This document shows, piece after piece, positions 20,699 to 23,563 of a stretch of DNA of 23,563 nt (its first letter is position 1; each line of letters opens with the position of its first letter). A program made the position numbers and the translations under genes. The notes below the pieces were generated by a model that worked only from the letters and a program-made list of their open reading frames with translations, was not told the DNA's origin and did no database searches. Origin of the DNA: Actinomycetes bacterium (GTDB lineage Bacteria > Actinomycetota > Thermoleophilia > Solirubrobacterales > Solirubrobacteraceae); NCBI GenBank assembly GCA_023404805.1, contig JAEYAL010000232.1, positions 1 through 23,563 of the forward strand, in the 5' to 3' direction.

Positions 20699-20713
20699 TT
20701 GACGCCACGTCAA
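20699..20713. promoter_or_regulatory. Operator-like inverted repeat upstream of the SGNH gene
   Basis: TTGACG-CCA-CGTCAA is a perfect 6-bp inverted repeat with 3-nt spacing. It is centred about 60 bp upstream of the predicted SGNH transcription start, a position typical of an activator or upstream repressor site. Confidence 0.4.
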
Positions 20714-20769
20714 CTGGTGGGACCGGGTCCTCTGGCCCACCTCTAGGTGGTCTGGGAGTGGTCGATCGT

Positions 20770-20789
20770 GCGTGCGATAAGCCGCACGC
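20770..20789 (-). terminator. Hairpin in the purH 3' region
   Basis: GCGTGCG and CGCACGC form a perfect 7-bp stem with a 6-nt loop, about 80 nt after the purH stop. Around it are further long-range pairs: GCCCACCTC (20735-20743) with GAGGTGGGC (20795-20803), and CTCCCAG/CTGGGAG arms near 20749 and 20853. The whole spacer looks structured and probably ends the purH message. Confidence 0.4.
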
Positions 20790-20864
20790 GAACGGAGGTG
20801 GGCGTTAGCCCATTGCGGCTCGCGGGTGGCTTAGCGTGCGTGCGAGGCGCCGCTCCCAGGCTGC

Positions 20865-22451
20865 CTAGTGCCTGAAGTGGCGGAGATCCGTGAAGACCAT
20901 GGCGACGCCGCGGCGGTTGGCGGCTTCGACGACTTCGCTGTCGCGGACGGAGCCGCCGGGCTGGATGATGGCCTTGACGCCGGAGTCGATGGCGAGCTCG
21001 GGGCCGTCGGCGAACGGGAAGAACGCGTCGGAGGCGAGCACGGCGCCGTCGAGGGAGTCGACGCGGGACTTGTCGAGGGCGATGCGGACGGAGTCGACGC
21101 GGCTCATCTGGCCGGCGCCGATGCCGAGCGTCTGGCGGTCCTTGGAGATGACGATGGCGTTGGACTTGACGTGGCGGACGACGCGCCAGGCGAAGAGGAG
21201 CTCTTCCCATTCGGCGTCGGTCGGCTGGCGGTCGGAGGCGACTTCGAACTGGGAGCGGTCGTCTGGGTCGGTGTCGCGGTCCTGCATGAGCATGCCGCCG
21301 CCGAGGTCGCGGGTCTCGGGGTCGATGCCGCGGCGGAAGCGGCGCTCGCGGTCTTCGAGGACGCGCAGGTTGGGCTTGGCGCCGAAGACTTCGAGGGCTT
21401 CGTCGGTGAAGCTCGGGGCGACGACGACTTCGACGAAGTTGTCGGCGATCTTCGTGGCGACTTCGCCGTCGACTTCGCGGTTGAGGGCGATGATGCCGCC
21501 GAAGGCGCTGAGCGGGTCGGCGGCGAGGGCGCGCTCGTAGGCGGCCAGCGGGCCGTCGGCGAGGGCGGCGCCGCACGGGTTGTTGTGCTTGACGATCGCG
21601 CAGGCGGGGTCGGGCAGCTCAGCGACGAGGCGGCGGGCGGAGTCGAGGTCGAGCAGGTTGTTGTAGGACAGCTGCTTGCCCTGGTGCTGCTGCACCATCG
21701 AGAGCGCGTGCGTGCGGGTGCCGACCTGCGTGTAGTAGGCGGCGCGCTGGTGCGGGTTCTCGCCGTAGGGCAGCTCCATCGTCTTCTCGAAGGCGCGGAC
21801 GTAGAGGTCGGGGAACTGCGCCCCGGCGCGCTCGGAGAACCAGCGGGCGATCGACGAGTCGTAGCGCGCGGTGGTGTGGAAGGCCTCGCCGGCGAGGGCG
21901 CGGCGGGTCTCGTAGGTCAGCTCGCCGCCGGAGGCTTCGAGCTCGGCGATGATGCCGTCGTAGGACTCCGGCGACACGACGACGGCGACGTACGCGTGGT
22001 TCTTCGCCGCAGCGCGGATCATCGTCGGGCCGCCGATGTCGATCTGCTCGATGACGGCCGAGTCCGGCAGGTCGAGGCGGGCCGCGGTCTGCTCAAACGG
22101 GTAGAGGTTGACGCAGACGAGGTCGATCCACTCGATCCCGTGCTCCTGCGCCGCCGCGACGTGCTCGGCGTTGTCGCGCACGCCGAGGAGGCCGCCGTGC
22201 AGCTTCGGGTGCAGCGTCTTGAGGCGGCCGTCCATCATCTCCGGGAAACCGGTGAGGTCGTCGACGGGGCGGACGGTGAGGCCGGCCTTTTCGAGGGTCG
22301 TGAGCGTGCCGCCGGTCGAGACGATCTCGACGCCGAGCTCCGCCAGGCCCTTCGCGAAGTCGACGATGCCGCGCTTGTCGAAGACCGAGAGGAGCGCCCG
22401 CTTGACCGGAACGGTGTCGGGGGGCGTGGGGGCGGGAGTTTCGCTGCTCAC
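20865..22451 (-). CDS. purH: Bifunctional AICAR transformylase/IMP cyclohydrolase PurH
   Basis: PurH catalyses the last two steps of IMP synthesis: formylation of AICAR by 10-formyl-THF, then ring closure. The 528-aa length is full size. The N-terminal cyclohydrolase domain (about 15-210) has LLSVFDKRGIVDFA, STGGT and MMDGRLKTLHPKLHGGLL. The C-terminal transformylase domain has LPYGENPHQRAAYY, QGKQLSYNNLLDLD, the catalytic KHNNPCG (Lys288, His289) and the end IIQPGGSVRDSEVVEAAN. GTG 22451 is 72 nt after the purN stop, with TAGGAT 10 nt before it, so it may be expressed both with purN and independently. The last residues are DLRHFRH. There is nothing unusual in the active sites. Confidence 0.97.
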   Translation of the reverse strand: MSSETPAPTPPDTVPVKRALLSVFDKRGIVDFAKGLAELGVEIVSTGGTLTTLEKAGLTVRPVDDLTGFPEMMDGRLKTLHPKLHGGLLGVRDNAEHVAAAQEHGIEWIDLVCVNLYPFEQTAARLDLPDSAVIEQIDIGGPTMIRAAAKNHAYVAVVVSPESYDGIIAELEASGGELTYETRRALAGEAFHTTARYDSSIARWFSERAGAQFPDLYVRAFEKTMELPYGENPHQRAAYYTQVGTRTHALSMVQQHQGKQLSYNNLLDLDSARRLVAELPDPACAIVKHNNPCGAALADGPLAAYERALAADPLSAFGGIIALNREVDGEVATKIADNFVEVVVAPSFTDEALEVFGAKPNLRVLEDRERRFRRGIDPETRDLGGGMLMQDRDTDPDDRSQFEVASDRQPTDAEWEELLFAWRVVRHVKSNAIVISKDRQTLGIGAGQMSRVDSVRIALDKSRVDSLDGAVLASDAFFPFADGPELAIDSGVKAIIQPGGSVRDSEVVEAANRRGVAMVFTDLRHFRH

Positions 22452-22461
22452 AAGGCGTCCG

Positions 22462-22467
22462 ATCCTA
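22462..22467 (-). promoter_or_regulatory. purH -10 element (TAGGAT)
   Basis: On the minus strand TAGGAT, then 10 nt, then GTG 22451, the same wide spacing as thiO and uppP. It suggests a promoter inside the purN-purH gap. Confidence 0.45.
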
Positions 22468-22523
22468 TCCGAGGCGCGGGCGGCCCGGCTGGACGCTCCG
22501 GACGCTGTGGCCGGCGTGGCTGG

Positions 22524-23093
22524 TCACCTGCGCGCCAGATCGCTCACGGCCTCGCACAGCAGCTCGTGCTCGATCGGCGCGAGCAGGGCGCGCACGTCGG
22601 CGGCTGTCGCGCCCGGCGGGATCACGAGCTCGCGCTGCAGGAGGACCGGGCCGGTGTCGACGCCGTCGTCGACGAGATGCACGGTGACGCCCGTCGTCGG
22701 CGAGCCAGCCTCGAGCGCCTGCTCGATCGCGCGCAGGCCCGGGAAGGCGGGCAGGAGCGAGGGATGCACGTTGACGATGTGGTTTGGGAACGCCGCGATG
22801 AAGCCGGGCGTGAGCAGCGCCATGTAACCCGCGAGGACGACCGTCGTGGCGGTCTGGTCGCGGATCCAGGCGGCGATGGCGGCGTCGCGGGCATGGCGGT
22901 CGTCGTAGTCGGCGAGCTGGAAGGCGCGCGTCGGGATGCCCGCGAGCGCGGCGCGCTCAAAGGCGCGGGCGCCGGGTTTGTCACCGCCCACGGCCACGAT
23001 CTCGACCGACTCGCGGTGGAGCCGGTCGATCAGCGCCTGCAGGTTGGTGCCCTCGCCCGAGGCGAGCACGGCGATGCGCGGGAGTTCGGCCAC
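22524..23093 (-). CDS. purN: Folate-dependent GAR transformylase PurN
   Basis: PurN transfers the formyl group of 10-formyl-THF to glycinamide ribonucleotide, the same step that PurT performs with formate and ATP. The 189-aa protein shows the phosphate-binding LASGEGTNLQAL (10-21), the catalytic VNVHPSLLPAFPG with Asn108 and His110, and VDDGVDTGP with Asp146, matching Asn106, His108 and Asp144 of the E. coli enzyme. The open frame extends nine codons further upstream, but GTG 23093 was chosen because TACCGT lies 7 nt before it and would fall inside the longer reading. The product is slightly shorter than the E. coli enzyme at both ends. purH follows 72 nt downstream on the same strand. Confidence 0.96.
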   Translation of the reverse strand: MAELPRIAVLASGEGTNLQALIDRLHRESVEIVAVGGDKPGARAFERAALAGIPTRAFQLADYDDRHARDAAIAAWIRDQTATTVVLAGYMALLTPGFIAAFPNHIVNVHPSLLPAFPGLRAIEQALEAGSPTTGVTVHLVDDGVDTGPVLLQRELVIPPGATAADVRALLAPIEHELLCEAVSDLARR

Positions 23094-23100
23094 GCCCGCG

Positions 23101-23106
23101 ACGGTA
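23101..23106 (-). promoter_or_regulatory. purN -10 element (TACCGT), leaderless
   Basis: On the minus strand TACCGT, then 7 nt, then GTG 23093. The predicted transcript starts within 1 nt of the codon. Confidence 0.6.
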
Positions 23107-23126
23107 CCGGTCGGCGCCACGGCGCG

Positions 23127-23171
23127 CTGGGTTGCAGGTTTGCGCCGCAGTGGCGCCGACCTGCAACCCAG
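23127..23171 (-). terminator. Perfect 13-bp hairpin after the Ig-like protein gene
   Basis: CTGGGTTGCAGGT (23127-23139) pairs perfectly with ACCTGCAACCCAG (23159-23171). An inner GCGCC/GGCGC stem (23142-23146, 23152-23156) continues the structure. It starts 6 nt after the stop codon of the right-edge gene and ends upstream of the purN promoter. There is no T-tract, but this is the strongest hairpin in the window. Confidence 0.65.
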
Positions 23172-23177
23172 TGGGCG

Positions 23178-23563
23178 CTAGCGCTTGATCGTGAACTTCA
23201 CCGTCTTGACGGCCGAGGCGTTGCCGGCGGCGTCGGTCACGACGAGGTCGAGGGTGTACCTCCCGGCTGCGAGCTTCTTGCCGCCGACGCGGCCGAGGAA
23301 GTCGAAGACGGCCGACCCAGCGGCGACGGGCTGCGTGAACGACCCGAGCGTCTTGGCGGGCTTCTTGCCCTTCTTGGGACGCACGACGGTGCCCTTCAGC
23401 GTGCCGCCCTCGCTCAGCGTCAGCGCCAGACGCCCACCGGACTTCGGCTTCTTGCCCGTGGCGGCTGCAGTCGAGCCGCCGGTCTTCGCGGCGCGGAACG
23501 ACCCGGGCGCGAGGCTCGCCTTGCTGATCAGCGGGGCGGTCGTGTCGCGGGGCGGCGCGGGCG
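23178..23563 (-). CDS. Secreted Ig-like domain protein, C-terminal part (5' end outside window)
   Basis: The minus-strand frame is open to the right edge, so only the last 127 residues and the stop are seen. The visible part starts PAPPRDTTAPLISKASLAPGSFRAAKTGG, runs through GGRLALTLSEGGTLKGTVV and a Lys-rich turn (RPKKGKKPAKT). It ends VGGKKLAAGRYTLDLV and VTDAAGNASAVKTVKFTIKR. This is the C-terminal Ig/FN3-like module found at the end of many secreted proteins in Thermoleophilia, where DTTxP opens the domain and DAAGN closes it. It probably serves as an extracellular attachment or structural domain. The enzymatic or binding part, if any, lies beyond the window. A valine GTG codon at 23384 is internal and is not the start. 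Confidence 0.75.
   Translation of the reverse strand, partial: PAPPRDTTAPLISKASLAPGSFRAAKTGGSTAAATGKKPKSGGRLALTLSEGGTLKGTVVRPKKGKKPAKTLGSFTQPVAAGSAVFDFLGRVGGKKLAAGRYTLDLVVTDAAGNASAVKTVKFTIKR

Noticed and set aside
20740..20864. tRNA-like or other RNA gene in the structured purH/SGNH spacer
   Set aside because: No cloverleaf, T-loop or anticodon stem could be assembled; the repeats fit a terminator and operators better. Kept only as a structured-region finding.
23178..23384. Stand-alone small protein starting at the GTG at 23384
   Set aside because: The frame continues open without interruption to the window edge, and the upstream residues complete the same Ig-like domain (DTTAP ... LTLSEGG), so the GTG is an internal valine.

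Overview
The window reads as chromosomal DNA of a high-GC Gram-positive bacterium (roughly 70% G+C by eye). The most likely group is the Thermoleophilia/Solirubrobacterales branch of Actinobacteria. That placement is an inference from three things: the composition, the many secreted beta-rich proteins, and the C-terminal Ig-like module at the right edge (an Asp-Thr-Thr-Ala-Pro start and an Ala-Gly-Arg-Tyr ... Asp-Ala-Ala-Gly-Asn end), which is typical of that group. No rRNA, tRNA, CRISPR array, transposase or phage gene was seen.

Layout from left to right. (1) 1-7602: thiamine thiazole genes thiO and thiS-thiG, separated by about 5 kb holding two unrecognised secreted proteins and a secretory lipase. 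The lipase and the second secreted protein diverge from a spacer with two palindromes. (2) 7642-9383: a SnoaL/NTF2-like protein, a secreted cupredoxin and an endonuclease/exonuclease/phosphatase-family enzyme. (3) 9552-12046: a lone argF followed by a secreted TolB-like propeller. (4) 12158-14715: a probable operon of a phasin/histone-like protein, a DoxX-like membrane protein and an RlmD/TrmA-type RNA m5U methyltransferase that has lost its iron-sulfur cysteines. (5) 14919-18123: an SRPBCC protein, a MYG1-family protein, undecaprenyl-diphosphatase uppP and a GNAT acetyltransferase. (6) 18173-23093: purT, a secreted SGNH hydrolase, purH and purN. This covers both alternative routes for the third purine step (formate-dependent PurT and folate-dependent PurN) plus the last two steps (PurH). 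(7) 23178-23563: the 3' end of a secreted Ig-like protein.

A recurring architectural feature is an Actinobacteria-type -10 hexamer (TANNNT) lying 6-7 nt before the start codon, or 9-10 nt in a second set. This predicts leaderless or nearly leaderless mRNAs for most first genes, whereas internal operon genes (thiG, rlmD-like) and the propeller gene have Shine-Dalgarno sequences. The motif also fixes several start codons (argF TTG; purT, purN, SGNH and EEP GTG). Intergenic regions are rich in short tandem duplications and long perfect inverted repeats; most look like terminators or operators. I did not find a clearly new multi-gene system. The most interesting items are the cysteine-less RlmD-like enzyme, the leaderless-promoter pattern, the split thi cluster with its duplicated 61-bp hairpin element, and the structured spacers beside argF and purT.
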